Below are positions 37,954-47,861 of a stretch of 64,000 nt of DNA, piece by piece (position 1 is the first letter of the stretch; every line of letters begins with the position of its first letter). Location: assembly GCF_900215145.1 (NCBI RefSeq), contig NZ_OBDO01000006.1, positions 1 through 64,000 of the forward strand, in the 5' to 3' direction. The notes under the pieces were generated by a model. The model ran no database searches, had not been told where the DNA came from, and saw only the letters and a list, made by a program, of their open reading frames with translations. The translations under genes were made by a program, and so were the position numbers. Source of the stretch: Geodermatophilus sabuli. GTDB lineage: Bacteria > Actinomycetota > Actinomycetes > Mycobacteriales > Geodermatophilaceae.

Positions 37954-39354
37954 ATGGCGCTCGTGGCGGGGGTCGACACGTCGACCCAGGCGTGCAAGGT
38001 CGTGGTCCGCGACGCCGGCAGCGGCGCCCTGGTCCGGGAGGGCCGGGCGCCGCACCCGGAGGGCACCGAGGTCGACCCGGCGGCCTGGGAGGCCGCGCTG
38101 CGGGACGCGCTGGCCCAGGCCGGTGGTCTGGACGACGTCGCGGCGGTGGCCGTGGGCGGCCAGCAGCACGGCATGGTCTGCCTGGACGCCGACGGCGAGG
38201 TGGTCCGGCCCGCACTGCTGTGGAACGACACCCGCTCCGCGCAGGCCGCCCGGGACCTCACCGAGGAGTTGGGCGGCGGCCGGGCGTGGGCCGAGGCGGT
38301 GGGCCTGGTGCCGGTCGCGTCGTTCACCGTCAGCAAGCTGCGCTGGCTGGCCGAGGCCGAGCCGGAGAACGCGGCGCGGACGACGGCGGTCTGCCTGCCG
38401 CACGACTGGCTGACGTGGCGGCTGGCGGGGACGCCGTCGCTCGGCGCGCTGGTCACCGACCGCGGGGACGCCAGCGGCACCGGTTACTGGTCGCCCGCCA
38501 CCGGCGAGTACCGGATGGACCTGCTGGAGCGCGCGCTGGGCCGCACCGTCGTCGTCCCCCGGGTGCTCGGCCCGGCGGAGGCCGGCGGCACGACGCCCGG
38601 CGGGGCGGTCCTGGGGCCGGGCACCGGCGACAACGCCGCCGCCGCGCTCGGCCTGGCCGCCGAGCCCGGCGACGTGGTGCTGTCGATCGGCACGTCAGGG
38701 GTGGTGTCGATCGTCTCGACCACCCCGGCGGCCGACCCGACCGGCACCGTCGCGGGCTTCGCCGACGCCACCGGCAACTTCCTGCCGCTGATCGCCACGC
38801 TCAACGCCGCGCGCGTCCTCGACGCCACCGCCCGGCTGCTCGGCGTCGACCACGCCGAGCTGTCCCGGCTGGCGCTGTCGGCGCCGCCCGGCGCCGGCGG
38901 ACTGGTGCTCGTGCCGTACCTGGAGGGCGAGCGGACGCCGGACCGCCCGACCTCCACCGGTGCCCTGCACGGGCTGACCCTCGGCACCGCCGACCCCGCA
39001 CACCTGGCGCGGGCCGCGGTGGAGGGGCTGCTGTGCGGGCTGGCCGACGGGCTGGACGCCGTCGCCGCGACCGGCACCCCGGTCCGCCGCGTGCTCATGG
39101 TCGGCGGTGGCGCCCGGTCGGAGGCGGTCCGTCGGATCGCGCCCGCCGTCCTCGGCGTCCCGGTGCTCGTCCCGCCGCCGGGGGAGTACGTCGCCGACGG
39201 TGCGGCGCGCCAGGCCGCCTGGGTGCTCGCCGGCGGGGACACCGCACCCGAGTGGCCCCGGCCCGGCACCGAGGTGCACGAGGCCGACCCCGTGCCGCAC
39301 GTGCGCGAGCGCTACGCCGAGGTCCGCGACCTCACCGCGGACCGGCTGCAGTGA
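37954..39354 (+). CDS. xylB: xylulokinase
   Basis: 466 residues of the FGGY carbohydrate kinase family. [17 protein letters not shown] is the phosphate-1 motif; [22 protein letters not shown] and [12 protein letters not shown] follow, and the C-terminal ATP region has [16 protein letters not shown]. It phosphorylates xylulose for entry to the pentose phosphate pathway. It starts 17 bases after xylA and ends in GTGA shared with the epimerase gene. Confidence 0.95.
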   Translation: MALVAGVDTSTQACKVVVRDAGSGALVREGRAPHPEGTEVDPAAWEAALRDALAQAGGLDDVAAVAVGGQQHGMVCLDADGEVVRPALLWNDTRSAQAARDLTEELGGGRAWAEAVGLVPVASFTVSKLRWLAEAEPENAARTTAVCLPHDWLTWRLAGTPSLGALVTDRGDASGTGYWSPATGEYRMDLLERALGRTVVVPRVLGPAEAGGTTPGGAVLGPGTGDNAAAALGLAAEPGDVVLSIGTSGVVSIVSTTPAADPTGTVAGFADATGNFLPLIATLNAARVLDATARLLGVDHAELSRLALSAPPGAGGLVLVPYLEGERTPDRPTSTGALHGLTLGTADPAHLARAAVEGLLCGLADGLDAVAATGTPVRRVLMVGGGARSEAVRRIAPAVLGVPVLVPPPGEYVADGAARQAAWVLAGGDTAPEWPRPGTEVHEADPVPHVRERYAEVRDLTADRLQ

Positions 39355-40277
39355 GCGTGCTGCCGACTGGGGAGCAGTTCGTCCTCCGCTGCGGGGACGC
39401 CGAGGCGACGGTCGTCGAGGTGGGCGGGGGACTCCGCACCCACCGGGTGGGCGACCGGGAGGTCCTCGACGGCTACGGCCCCGAGGAGATGGCGGAGGCC
39501 GCCCGCGGCCACGTGCTGGCGCCGTGGCCCAACCGGCTGCGCGACGGCGTCTACACCTGGGACGGCGAGGAGCACCGCACCCCGGTGACCGAGCCGGAGC
39601 GGGGCACCGCCATCCACGGTCTCGTGCAGTTCGTCCCGTGGCGGGCGGTCGAGCGCGCCGCGGACGGGGTGGTGCTGGAGCACCTGCTGTTCCCGCGGCC
39701 GGGCTACCCGTTCACCCTGCGGCTGCGGGTCGCCTACGCGCTCTCGGCCGACGGGCTGACGGTGACCACGACCGCGACCAACGAGGGCACGCGGGCGCTG
39801 CCGTACGGAGAGGGCCACCACCCCTACGTCCTCGCCGGTCCGCGGCTGGACGACTGCACCCTGGTCGCCCCCGGCGCCACCCGGATCGAGACCGACGAGC
39901 GGGCGCTGCCGACGCGGGCGGTGCCGGTCGAGGGCACTCCCTACGACCTGCGGGCCGGACGCCGGATCGGGGACCTCGTCGTCGACTCCTGCTTCGCCGA
40001 CCTCGGGCGGGGCCCCGACGGGCGGGCCGAGGTGCGGCTGCTCGGCCCGGACGGCCGGGGCGTCGCGGTCTGGATGGACGAGCACTACGGGTACCTGCAG
40101 CTGTTCACCGGCGACGTGCTGCCCGAGCCACGGCGCCGGCGCGGGCTGGCGGTCGAGCCGATGACCTGCCCGCCCGACGCCTTCGGCAGCGGTGAGGCGG
40201 TGCGCCGGCTGGAGCCGGGCGAGTCGACGACGGGGACGTGGGGCATCCGCCCGCTGGGCGGACCCGCGCGGTTTTGA
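39351..40277 (+). CDS. galM: aldose 1-epimerase
   Basis: 308 residues. Family marks are [20 protein letters not shown], the catalytic-region His in [11 protein letters not shown] (about 88), [12 protein letters not shown] with the second His pair, and the catalytic Glu region [13 protein letters not shown]. It interconverts alpha and beta sugar anomers; in a xyl operon the substrate is probably xylose. GTG 39351 overlaps the xylB stop. Confidence 0.92.
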   Translation: MSVLPTGEQFVLRCGDAEATVVEVGGGLRTHRVGDREVLDGYGPEEMAEAARGHVLAPWPNRLRDGVYTWDGEEHRTPVTEPERGTAIHGLVQFVPWRAVERAADGVVLEHLLFPRPGYPFTLRLRVAYALSADGLTVTTTATNEGTRALPYGEGHHPYVLAGPRLDDCTLVAPGATRIETDERALPTRAVPVEGTPYDLRAGRRIGDLVVDSCFADLGRGPDGRAEVRLLGPDGRGVAVWMDEHYGYLQLFTGDVLPEPRRRRGLAVEPMTCPPDAFGSGEAVRRLEPGESTTGTWGIRPLGGPARF

Positions 40278-40338
40278 CAGGTCCGCGGTCGGCTCGGACC
40301 CTGGGGACACCGGCTGCCGTTCGCGTCTGGGGGACCCC

Positions 40339-41439
40339 ATGACCGCTGGAGGACCGACCCGCCGCTCCTTCCTCGGGGGATCGCTCGCGGTGGGCGCCGC
40401 GGTGGCCGGTGGTGGCGTGCTGGGCGGCGTCCTCGGTGGCGCGGCGCGGGCGAGCACGCCTGACCCCGACGAACCCCAGCCGATCCCGGCCACCGGGACC
40501 GTCCTCGTCACCCTGGGGACGGCCGCGGGCCCGGCGGTGCGCAGCCCGCGCCGCGGGATCGCCAGCGCGGTCGTCGTCGACGGGCACCTCTACCTGGTCG
40601 ACTGCGGGTTGGGCGTGGTGCGGCAGGCCGTGGAGGCGCTGCTGCCGATGTCGGAGTTGCGCGCCGTCCTGCTCACGCACATGCACTCCGACCACACGGC
40701 CGAGCTGCCCGGCCTGCTCCTGTTCAACTGGGGCGCCCCGGTGGACGGCTTCACCCGTCCCTTCCGGGTGCTCGGCCCGGGCGGTGCCGGCGCGCTGCCC
40801 GAGGGGGCCGAGGCCGTCGTCACCCCGGCGACCCCGGGCACGGAGGACACCGTCGCCGCCCTGTTGGCCGCCTACGCCTACGACGTCAACATCCGCGTGT
40901 ACGACGAGGCCCGCCCGCCCCTTCCCGACCTGGTCGTGGCGGAGGACATCGCGCTGCCCGCGGGGGTGGGCGCCGGGCCGCGTGGCCCGCTGGCGCCCCC
41001 GATGGCGCCGTTCCTGGTGTACGAGGACGAGCGGGTGCGCATCCTGGCCGCGCTCGTGGACCACCCGCCGGTGTACCCCTCCTACGGGTTCCGGTTCGAG
41101 ACGCCGCACGGGGTGGTCGCCTTCTCCGGCGACACCGCCGAGCACGCCAACGTCGTCGAGCTCGCCCGCGGTGCCGACGTCCTGGTCCACGAGGCGGTCT
41201 ACCTGGACTTCTACCGCGGCAACCCGGACTACCCCGACGAGTTCATCGACCACCTCGCCGAGAGTCACACCGAACCGGAGGGCACGGGGCGGGTCGCGGC
41301 GGCTGCGGGCGTCGGGCACCTCGTCCTCAGCCACCTGGCCGGGGTGGCGACCGACGAGCAGTGGGCGGGCGCCGCCCGGACCACGTTCGACGGGCCGGTG
41401 ACGGTGGCCCGGGACGGGCAGGTCTTCCCGATCTCCTGA
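40339..41439 (+). CDS. Tat-exported metallo-beta-lactamase-fold hydrolase
   Basis: 366 residues. A twin-arginine signal ([19 protein letters not shown], residues about 8-26, cleavage near ARAST) precedes an MBL domain with THMHSDHT (about 113-120), a later His/Asp set in FSGDTAEHANV, and HLVLSHLAG. The arrangement resembles RNase Z/arylsulfatase-like MBL proteins. Folded export with bound metal fits Tat. Substrate unknown. TTGACA at 40274-40279, inside the end of galM, could be its -35. Confidence 0.85.
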   Translation: MTAGGPTRRSFLGGSLAVGAAVAGGGVLGGVLGGAARASTPDPDEPQPIPATGTVLVTLGTAAGPAVRSPRRGIASAVVVDGHLYLVDCGLGVVRQAVEALLPMSELRAVLLTHMHSDHTAELPGLLLFNWGAPVDGFTRPFRVLGPGGAGALPEGAEAVVTPATPGTEDTVAALLAAYAYDVNIRVYDEARPPLPDLVVAEDIALPAGVGAGPRGPLAPPMAPFLVYEDERVRILAALVDHPPVYPSYGFRFETPHGVVAFSGDTAEHANVVELARGADVLVHEAVYLDFYRGNPDYPDEFIDHLAESHTEPEGTGRVAAAAGVGHLVLSHLAGVATDEQWAGAARTTFDGPVTVARDGQVFPIS

Positions 41440-41492
41440 CCGCGCGTCGCTCTCCTTCTCGGCCTCGGCCGGGGCGACTGGCGCGGCATACC

Positions 41493-41498
41493 TAGACT
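41493..41498 (+). promoter_or_regulatory. putative -10 box of aroH-cmk-der
   Basis: TAGACT in the 110-base gap before aroH would begin transcription near 41505, about 45 nt before the start codon, leaving room for its GAGGAGAG site. Confidence 0.35.
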
Positions 41499-41549
41499 CG
41501 ACCGAGGGGCACGGCGACCCGTGCCCCGCATCGATCGAGGAGAGTGGTA

Positions 41550-41912
41550 GTGGCCGTCCGAGCCATCCGGGGTGCGACACAGGTGGACGCCGACGACCGG
41601 GAGCTGGTCCTCGATGCGACCCGCGAGCTGGTCAGCACGGTCATGGAGCGCAACCAGCTGCAGCACGATGACGTCATCAGCATCCTGTTCACCGCCACCC
41701 CCGACCTGGTCTCGGAGTTCCCGGCGCTGGCCGCGCGGGAGCTGGGATTCGGTGACGTGCCGCTGATGTGCGCCAGCGAGATCGGCGTCCCGCACGCGCT
41801 GCCGCGGGTGCTGCGGCTCATGGCCCACGTGGAGACCGACCGGCCGCGCGCGGAGATCCAGCACGTGTACCTGCGTGGAGCCGTGGCGCTGCGACGGGAC
41901 ATAGCGCAGTGA
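41550..41912 (+). CDS. aroH: monofunctional chorismate mutase, AroH type
   Basis: 120 residues, the usual AroH length. VRAIRGATQVDADD (about 3-16), ISILFTATPDLVSEFPALAAR, the VPLMCASEIGVPHALPRVLR block and VYLRGAVALRRD supply the Arg/Glu/Cys residues of the trimeric active site. It converts chorismate to prephenate. GTG 41550 is 6 nt after GAGGAGAG; GTG 41544 lies in frame. Its stop codon sits inside the first unit of a 48-bp repeat array that separates it from cmk. Confidence 0.92.
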   Translation: MAVRAIRGATQVDADDRELVLDATRELVSTVMERNQLQHDDVISILFTATPDLVSEFPALAARELGFGDVPLMCASEIGVPHALPRVLRLMAHVETDRPRAEIQHVYLRGAVALRRDIAQ

Positions 41913-42107
41913 GCGAGCGCCAGCGAGCGGAGACCACTGCGCTGGGCGATAGCGCAGTGAGCGAGCGCCAGCGAGCGGAGACCACTGCGCTGGGCGACAG
42001 CGCAGTGAGCGAGCGCCAGCGAGCGGAGACCACTGCGCTGGGCGATAGCGCAGTGAGCGAGCGCCAGCGAGCGGAGACCACTGCGCTGGGCGACAGCGCA
42101 GTGAGCG
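41903..42107 (+). repeat. 48-bp tandem repeat array in the aroH/cmk junction
   Basis: Four 48-bp units (from 41903, 41951, 41999, 42047) and a 13-base partial fifth (AGCGCAGTGAGCG). They differ only at single bases (GATAGCG or GACAGCG). Each unit starts AGCGCAGTG and holds CACTGCGCT, able to form a 9-bp hairpin with a 23-nt loop. Unit length is 16 codons, in frame with cmk ([16 protein letters not shown]). The 13 bases present at both ends span the GTGA of the original overlap. Confidence 0.95.
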
Positions 42108-42787
42108 GGTTCCGGGGCCAGATCACGCTGGACGGGCCGTCGGGGACGGGCAAGTCCAGCGTCGCGCGCGCCGTGGCCACGCGGCTGGGGGCGGCCTACC
42201 TGGACACCGGCGCGATGTACCGCGCGGCGACGGTCGCCGTCCTCGACGCCGGCATCGACCCGGAGGACGCCGAGGCCGTGGCCGCCGTCGTGGCCGCGGC
42301 GCGGATCGAGGTCGGGACGGCGGCGGACACCGAGCTGGTGCAGGTCGACGGCGTCGACGTCGCCGTGCGGATCCGCGGCGCGGAGGTGACCCGTGCGGTC
42401 TCGGCGGTCTCGGCCGTACCCGCGGTGCGCCGCCGGCTGGTCGACCAACAGCGGGCCCTGGTGGCCGCCGCGGACGCGGTGGTCGTCGAGGGGCGCGACA
42501 TCGGCACCGTCGTCCTGCCCGACGCGACGCTCAAGGTGTACCTGACCGCGGCGCCGGAGGCCCGGGCCGAGCGCCGGGCCGCCCAGCTCGGCCTGACGAC
42601 GCCGGAGGAGGTGGCCGCTCTGGCGGTCGACCTGCGCCGCCGCGACGAGTACGACAGCAGCCGGGCCGACAGCCCGCTGCGCCCGGCCGCCGACGCGATG
42701 ATCGTGGACAGCACCGACCTGGACCGCCAGGGCGTCGTCGACCGCGTCGTCGAGCTGGCGCAGTCGGCCGTGGGAGCACGGCGATGA
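42101..42787 (+). CDS. cmk: cytidylate kinase
   Basis: 228 residues. The P-loop is [17 protein letters not shown] (about 8-24), followed by [10 protein letters not shown], the NMP-binding insert, [15 protein letters not shown] and the LID with [14 protein letters not shown]. It phosphorylates CMP/dCMP. GTG 42101 gives the normal family length. The frame stays open through the repeats up to GTG 41909, which overlaps the aroH stop as GTGA; starting there would add 64 residues in four repeats. It overlaps der by 4 nt. Confidence 0.94.
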   Translation: MSGFRGQITLDGPSGTGKSSVARAVATRLGAAYLDTGAMYRAATVAVLDAGIDPEDAEAVAAVVAAARIEVGTAADTELVQVDGVDVAVRIRGAEVTRAVSAVSAVPAVRRRLVDQQRALVAAADAVVVEGRDIGTVVLPDATLKVYLTAAPEARAERRAAQLGLTTPEEVAALAVDLRRRDEYDSSRADSPLRPAADAMIVDSTDLDRQGVVDRVVELAQSAVGARR

Positions 42788-44130
42788 CCGAGAGCAACGG
42801 CGGACCGCTGCCGGTCGTGGCGATCGTCGGCCGCCCGAACGTGGGCAAGTCGACGCTGGTCAACCGGATCCTGGGCCGCCGCGCCGCGGTGGTGCAGGAC
42901 GTCCCGGGCGTCACCCGCGACCGCATCACCTACGAGGCGCTCTGGAACGGCAAGCGGTTCACCGTCGTCGACACCGGCGGCTGGGACCCGAAGGCCGCCG
43001 GGCTGGGTGCCTCGATCAGCCGGCAGGCCGAGTACGCGATGACGACCGCCGACGTCATCGTCCTCGTCGTCGACAGCGCGGTCGGCGCCACCGACACCGA
43101 CCTGGCTGCGGCGCGGATCCTGCGCCGCAGCGACCGGCCGGTCATCGTCGTGGCCAACAAGGTCGACGACGAGCGCAGCGAGGCCAACGCCGCCGAGCTG
43201 TGGTCGCTGGGCCTGGGAGAGCCGCAGCCGGTGAGCGCCCTGCACGGGCGCGGCAGCGGTGACCTGCTCGACCTGGTGCTCGACGCGCTGCCCGAGGCGC
43301 CGCGCGAGCAGCTGGAGGAGGGCGGCCCGCGCCGGGTGGCACTCGTCGGGCGGCCGAACGTGGGCAAGTCCAGCCTCCTCAACCGGCTGGCCAAGGACGA
43401 GCGCTCGGTCGTGGACTCCGTCGCCGGCACCACCGTCGACCCGGTCGACTCGATCGTCACGCTGGGCGGCGAGGAGTGGCGGTTCGTCGACACCGCCGGG
43501 CTGCGGCGCAAGGTGAACACCGCCAGCGGCATGGAGTACTACGCCAGCCTGCGCACCGAGGCCGCCATCCAGGCCGCCGAGGTCGCCGTCGTGCTGCTGG
43601 CCGCCGACGAGGTGATCAGCGAGCAGGACCAGCGGGTCATCACCCAGGTGATCGAGGCCGGCCGGGCGCTGGTGCTGGCCTTCAACAAGTGGGACACCCT
43701 CGACGAGGACCGGCACGCCCAGCTGGAGCGCGAGATCGAGCGCGACCTCGCTCGGGTCAAGTGGGCGTCGCGGGTCAACATCTCCGCCGCCACCGGCCGC
43801 GGGGTGAACAAGCTGGCCCAGCACCTGCGCGACGCGCTGGCCTCGTGGGAGTCCCGCATCCCCACCGCGGAGCTCAACACCTACGTCCGGGCGCTGGTGC
43901 AGGAGACGCCGCCGCCGGCCCGTGGTGGGCGCGCCCCGAAGATCAAGTACGTGACGCAGGCCGACGTCCGCCCGCCGCGGTTCGTCGTCTTCTCCACCGG
44001 CTTCCTGGAGGCCGGCTACCGCCGGTTCCTGGAGCGCAAGCTGCGCGAGCAGTGGGGCTTCCACGGCACGCCGATCGAGATCTCCGTCAAGGTCCGCGAG
44101 GGCCGGGGCACGGAGAAGCAGAGGGGCTGA
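42784..44130 (+). CDS. der: ribosome-associated GTPase Der (EngA)
   Basis: 448 residues with two GTPase domains in tandem: [17 protein letters not shown] (about 13-29), VVDTGGWDP and VANKVD; then [17 protein letters not shown] (about 187-203), [10 protein letters not shown] and AFNKWD. A C-terminal KH-like domain follows ([21 protein letters not shown]). Der is needed for 50S subunit assembly. The cmk-der pair with ATGA overlap is conserved in actinobacteria. Confidence 0.97.
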   Translation: MTESNGGPLPVVAIVGRPNVGKSTLVNRILGRRAAVVQDVPGVTRDRITYEALWNGKRFTVVDTGGWDPKAAGLGASISRQAEYAMTTADVIVLVVDSAVGATDTDLAAARILRRSDRPVIVVANKVDDERSEANAAELWSLGLGEPQPVSALHGRGSGDLLDLVLDALPEAPREQLEEGGPRRVALVGRPNVGKSSLLNRLAKDERSVVDSVAGTTVDPVDSIVTLGGEEWRFVDTAGLRRKVNTASGMEYYASLRTEAAIQAAEVAVVLLAADEVISEQDQRVITQVIEAGRALVLAFNKWDTLDEDRHAQLEREIERDLARVKWASRVNISAATGRGVNKLAQHLRDALASWESRIPTAELNTYVRALVQETPPPARGGRAPKIKYVTQADVRPPRFVVFSTGFLEAGYRRFLERKLREQWGFHGTPIEISVKVREGRGTEKQRG

Positions 44131-44146
44131 GCGGCCGGCGATGAGT

Positions 44147-44204
44147 CCGGCCTCCGGCGGGGGTCTGCAGGACGACAGTCCTCGACAGCCCTCCCGGAGG
44201 CCGG
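44147..44204 (+). promoter_or_regulatory. hairpin masking the SD of the following hydrolase gene
   Basis: CCGGCCTCCGG (44147-44157) pairs perfectly with CCGGAGGCCGG (44194-44204). The second arm contains GGAGG, the ribosome binding site 6 nt before ATG 44207. The 36-nt loop holds a smaller hairpin (GGAC/GTCC). The fold could close translation initiation or, as an alternative, act as a terminator after der. Confidence 0.55.
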
Positions 44205-44206
44205 CC

Positions 44207-45097
44207 ATGCCCGCAGCGCAGACGCACACCCTCGATGTCCCGGGTGCCGTGCTCACCTACGACGTCCGCCCCGGGTCGGGCCCGGAGCCGGTGCTGTTGC
44301 TGATCGGCTCGCCGATGGGCGCCGAGGGGTTCGGCACGCTGGCCGGGTACCTGCCGGACCGCACGCTGGTCACCTACGACCCGCGCGGGGTGGGTCGCAG
44401 CCGGCGCACCGACGGTGCGTCGGTGAGCACGCCGGAGGAACACGCCGACGACCTCTCGCGGCTGATCGCGGCGCTGGGCGACGGGCCCGTGGACGTCTTC
44501 GCCAGCAGCGGGGGAGCGGTCAACGCGCTGGTCCTCGTGGCGCGGCACCCGGAGCAGGTGCGCACGCTGGTGGCGCACGAGCCCCCGGCCGCTCAGCTCC
44601 TCCCGGACCGGGAGGAGGCCCTGGCGGCCTCCCGGCATCTGCACGAGACCTACCGGCGCAGTGGCGTGGGCCCGGCGATGGCGATGTTCATCCAGCTGGT
44701 CGGCCACCAGGGGCCGGTGCCCGCGGACTTCGCCGAGCAGCCGGCGCCGGACCCGGCCGCGTTCGGCCTGCCGACCGAGGACGACGGCACCCGCGACGAC
44801 CCGCTGCTCGGGCAGAACCTCGTCTCCTGCACCCACCACGTGCACGACGTCTACGCCCTGCGTGCCGCGTCGACCCGCATCGTGGTCGCCGCCGGGGTCG
44901 GCTCGGAGGGTCAGCTCGCGCACCGCGCTGCCGTCGCACTGGCCGAGCGCCTGGGGATGACGACCACCGTGTTCCCCGGTGACCACGGCGGCTTCCTCGG
45001 CGACGAGTACGGCCAGCCAGGGGAGCCGGAGGCTTTCGCCGCCACCCTGCGCCAGGTGCTCGCCGCCGCGGACAGCCCGGTGACGGCGCGCGGCTGA
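44207..45097 (+). CDS. alpha/beta hydrolase
   Basis: 296 residues. VLLLIGSPMGAEGFGTLAGY holds the oxyanion region, DPRGVGRSRRTDG the usual turn, and VFASSGGAVNALVLVARHPE (about 109-128) the nucleophile elbow, here A-S-S-G-G rather than G-x-S-x-G; the His is probably in FPGDHGGFLGDE. Substrate unknown. ATG 44207 follows GGAGGCCGGCC, which can be sequestered in a hairpin. No signal peptide; probably cytosolic. Confidence 0.85.
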   Translation: MPAAQTHTLDVPGAVLTYDVRPGSGPEPVLLLIGSPMGAEGFGTLAGYLPDRTLVTYDPRGVGRSRRTDGASVSTPEEHADDLSRLIAALGDGPVDVFASSGGAVNALVLVARHPEQVRTLVAHEPPAAQLLPDREEALAASRHLHETYRRSGVGPAMAMFIQLVGHQGPVPADFAEQPAPDPAAFGLPTEDDGTRDDPLLGQNLVSCTHHVHDVYALRAASTRIVVAAGVGSEGQLAHRAAVALAERLGMTTTVFPGDHGGFLGDEYGQPGEPEAFAATLRQVLAAADSPVTARG

Positions 45098-45172
45098 CCA
45101 CCGGTCGGGAGCGCGACGGCGGTGCGGTAACCTGCTCCTGCAGCGATCGGGCGGTGCGAGCCGCCCGGCGCT

Positions 45173-45246
<74 letters not shown>

Positions 45247-45264
45247 CAGCGGGAAACCGCAGCT

Positions 45265-45301
45265 CAGGGGCCGTGTCCGGAGAGATCCGGAACGGCCCCT
45301 G
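45265..45301 (+). terminator. long hairpin after tRNA-Pro
   Basis: CAGGGGCCG (45265-45273) pairs with CGGCCCCTG (45293-45301); inside, TCCGGA occurs twice around AGAGA and extends the stem. It begins 18 bases after the tRNA and should end its transcript. Confidence 0.7.
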
Positions 45302-45318
45302 ACCCGTTCCGGGGGTGG

Positions 45319-45342
45319 TTTGACCACCATTTTGACCACCAT
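45319..45342. repeat. adjacent 12-bp direct repeats near the integrase
   Basis: TTTGACCACCAT occurs twice in a row (45319-45330, 45331-45342), with GGTGGT before the first copy forming an inverted arrangement. Lying between the tRNA attachment gene and the integrase, they are candidate arm-type sites for integrase or excisionase. Confidence 0.6.
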
Positions 45343-45468
45343 TAGGCCACCCTAAGTACGCGCGGGACCGGTCAGCGCGGGCCTCGGACGGAGATGTGCA
45401 GCGTTCGCGCGCCCGATCCGCCGGTGACGGAGAGCGACCGCCGCCCCGGGGGTGTGACGGCCTGGTGG

Positions 45469-46638
45469 CTACCGGTCGAAGGCGTCGCCGAGGGTGTCCA
45501 TGGCCCGGCGGGCGACGTCAGGGGAGACGTGGCCGTAGATGTCGCCGGTGATGGCGATCGAGGAGTGCCCGAGGATCTCCGAGACCACCTTGAGCGGGAC
45601 GCCGCGGCTCAGCATCACGCTGGCGGCCGAGTGGCGGAGGGTGTGCAGCCCGGCGTGCGGCAGCCCGGCCCTGGCGGCGGCGACCCGGAGCGCCCGGAAG
45701 GCGTTGCGCGGCTCGCAGGGCTCGCCAAACTCGGTGGTGAACACGAACCCGGTCTGCCGCCACGCGGAGCCCGCGAGGCGCCGTTCCTCGGCCTGGGCGA
45801 TCTGCTGGTCGTGCAGCAGCTGGCCGGCGGGCTCGGACAGTGGCACGAACCGCTTGGACTTGGCGGTCTTCGGTTCGGTGACCAGCAGCTCGCCGTCGAT
45901 CCGGGCCAGCGTGCCGCGGACGCGCAGCAGGTTGTTGGCGAAGTCGACGTCCGCCCACCGCAGGGCGAGCGCCTCGCCGCGGCGCAGGCCGGTGTGCACC
46001 AGGAACGCGAACAGCCCGGCGTACCTGCTGCCCTCCGCGGCGCGGAGCAGTTCCCCGACCTGTGCGGGGGTCAGGTGCGGAGCCTCCCTGACCGTGACCC
46101 GGGGCCGGCGGATGGCTCCTGCCGGGTTGGTCGCCAGCGCACCGTCACGGACGGCGGTGTCCAGGATGGCGCGCAGGATGGTGTAGGCGGAGCGGATGCT
46201 CGACTCGGCCAGCCCCTTGCGGCGCAGCCCGACGATCCAGCCCTCGACGTGCGACGGGCGGACCCGGTCCAGCGTTAGATCGGCGAGCGAGCTGCCGAGG
46301 ATGTGGGTGCGTGCGACGCCGGCGTACATGATCTTGGTGTTCCGCTTGCGCTCGGAGGCCTGCAGCGCCGTGTCGATCCAGTGCAGCGTGAAGGCCGCGA
46401 CCGTCTCCCGCCGGTCGCGCGCCGGGTGGCCGCCCTCGACCCGCTTCCGGATCTCTGCTGCCTTGTCGCGCGCGTCCTGCGCCGTATCGCCGTAGACGGT
46501 GTGCCGGCTGGCCTTGCCGGCCTCGTCGGTGACGCGGAGGTTAATCTGCCATCGACCGTCGGGTCGGCGGCGAGGGGCCGAGCCTTCGCTGTTGCCCCGC
46601 CTCCTCGCCGACGACGAGGTCCGCGCCCTGGGACTCAC
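45469..46638 (-). CDS. int: tyrosine-type site-specific integrase
   Basis: 389 residues. An N-terminal arm-binding part (RRPDGRWQINLRVTDEAGKA), a SAM-like core-binding domain (FTLHWIDTAL to AILDTAVRDG) and the catalytic domain with Arg in HTGLRRGEALAL, HTLRHSAASVM, and GHSSIAITGDIYGH holding the nucleophile Tyr. It should integrate and excise the island at tRNA-Pro. GTG 46638 has GGAGGAG 7 nt upstream, better than the frame's first GTG at 46668. It reads toward the attachment site, as usual. Confidence 0.95.
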   Translation of the reverse strand: MSPRARTSSSARRRGNSEGSAPRRRPDGRWQINLRVTDEAGKASRHTVYGDTAQDARDKAAEIRKRVEGGHPARDRRETVAAFTLHWIDTALQASERKRNTKIMYAGVARTHILGSSLADLTLDRVRPSHVEGWIVGLRRKGLAESSIRSAYTILRAILDTAVRDGALATNPAGAIRRPRVTVREAPHLTPAQVGELLRAAEGSRYAGLFAFLVHTGLRRGEALALRWADVDFANNLLRVRGTLARIDGELLVTEPKTAKSKRFVPLSEPAGQLLHDQQIAQAEERRLAGSAWRQTGFVFTTEFGEPCEPRNAFRALRVAAARAGLPHAGLHTLRHSAASVMLSRGVPLKVVSEILGHSSIAITGDIYGHVSPDVARRAMDTLGDAFDR

Positions 46639-46718
46639 TGATCGGCTCCTCCGTCGCCATTCACGCAACGACGAGTGTCAGGTGCGCCGCTAGGCCGGCG
46701 ACCGGACTTTCACAGACG

Positions 46719-47030
46719 TCACGGAATGTCCGGCGGGCTGTGGACGAGCTCGAGCCGACCGTCATGGTCTGTGGTAGCGCCTGCGCCGGGTCGACCGTCG
46801 CGTTCGGCCGGGGGAGGCGGTGGAGCTGACTGCAGACAGGCGACGTAGCGCTCCAGTTCGGCCCGTGCGAGTCGGCAGCTGCGGCCGATGTGCACGGGCC
46901 GGAGGCCGCCCGACTTCATGAGCGCATAGATCGTCGTGCGCCCCACGCGGAGAATTTCGGCGGCTTCCTCCGGGGTCAGCAGCAGCGGGTCCTTCGCCAG
47001 GACGTCCCGGAGGCGCTGCGGATCACTCAT
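46719..47030 (-). CDS. excisionase-like HTH protein
   Basis: 103 residues. A MerR/excisionase-type HTH (LLTPEEAAEILRVGRTTIYA then LMKSGGLRPVHIGRSCRLAR, residues about 17-56) followed by a short Pro-rich tail. Proteins of this kind bind next to att sites and turn integrase toward excision. It lies 80 bases upstream of the integrase in the same direction, the standard layout of actinobacterial integrated elements. Confidence 0.85.
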   Translation of the reverse strand: MSDPQRLRDVLAKDPLLLTPEEAAEILRVGRTTIYALMKSGGLRPVHIGRSCRLARAELERYVACLQSAPPPPPAERDGRPGAGATTDHDGRLELVHSPPDIP

Positions 47031-47325
47031 GACATCCCCATCCCTGCGCGGTCACACGGCGACGGCCGAACCGTCGAGGGCGCAATCAGCCTGCGTCCTG
47101 CTCGTCCGTCGACGATCAGGGAGTGGTCTCGGGTCCGCCTCCAGTTCGTGACCGGCCCGCCGCCTCGGGGCGAAGACAAGACTCCAGCCCCGCCCCAAGG
47201 GCAGGCGACGGAAGTCGAGCTGCGGACCTGGCACGGACGGCGCAGCGCGAAGGATCGAGCCGGCAGGGGGACTAGCCTGCAGCGCCACGGGGCGGGTGTC
47301 ACCGAACAGGTGATGGGGGACTGCC

Positions 47326-47778
47326 ATGGCGCGGCCGCTGCTTCGAGGCGACCGCCTGCAGGCTGCTCGAGAAGCCAGAGGACTTACTAGAGAACAGCTG
47401 GCCACGGAACTGGAGCTCTCCAGTCCGGCGCGGATCCGGGTCTGGGAGGCAGGACTCGAACGACCGCGGCCTCGTTTCGTACCCCGGCTGGCCGCCGCTC
47501 TGGGCGTCGACCCGTTGCATCTCCTCGACGTCGATCCCGCCGATCCCCCCTTGGCGGCTCTTCGACTGTCGGCGGGTCTGGCCACGAACGAGGTAACCGC
47601 TCCGGGAATGTCGGTCATGACCTACGTGCGCCTGGAAGACGGTCGCCCCGGCACCGAGCCCACTGACGACGCGCTCCGAGCCGTCGCCGAAGTCCTACGG
47701 GTGGACGCCGCCCGAGTCCGCGCCGCGATCCGTCGCTCGCGCAGTGACCACGCGCCCGTGGCGCCGTCCAACGGCTGA
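47326..47778 (+). CDS. XRE-family regulator with HTH
   Basis: 150 residues. The first half is a Cro/CI-type HTH (LRGDRLQAAREARGLTREQL, then FVPRLAAALGVDPLHLLD). The second half, ending DDALRAVAEVLRVDAARVRAAI, resembles the last part of another HTH domain. It probably regulates the island. ATG 47326; a TAGCCT box lies at 47273-47278. It is divergent from the excisionase gene with 295 bases between, which hold no other gene I can support. Confidence 0.8.
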   Translation: MARPLLRGDRLQAAREARGLTREQLATELELSSPARIRVWEAGLERPRPRFVPRLAAALGVDPLHLLDVDPADPPLAALRLSAGLATNEVTAPGMSVMTYVRLEDGRPGTEPTDDALRAVAEVLRVDAARVRAAIRRSRSDHAPVAPSNG

Positions 47779-47861
47779 CCGGAGAACTACTGGAGATTCG
47801 GGCTACCCTTCCCGTCGGTCTCCGGTGGTAATTTCCCGCCACCGTTGCCCGGGAGGTTCCG

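Noticed and set aside
41903..42107. CRISPR array or origin iterons at aroH/cmk
   Set aside because: Whole units repeat including would-be spacers, no cas or replication genes are near, and the frame of cmk is kept.
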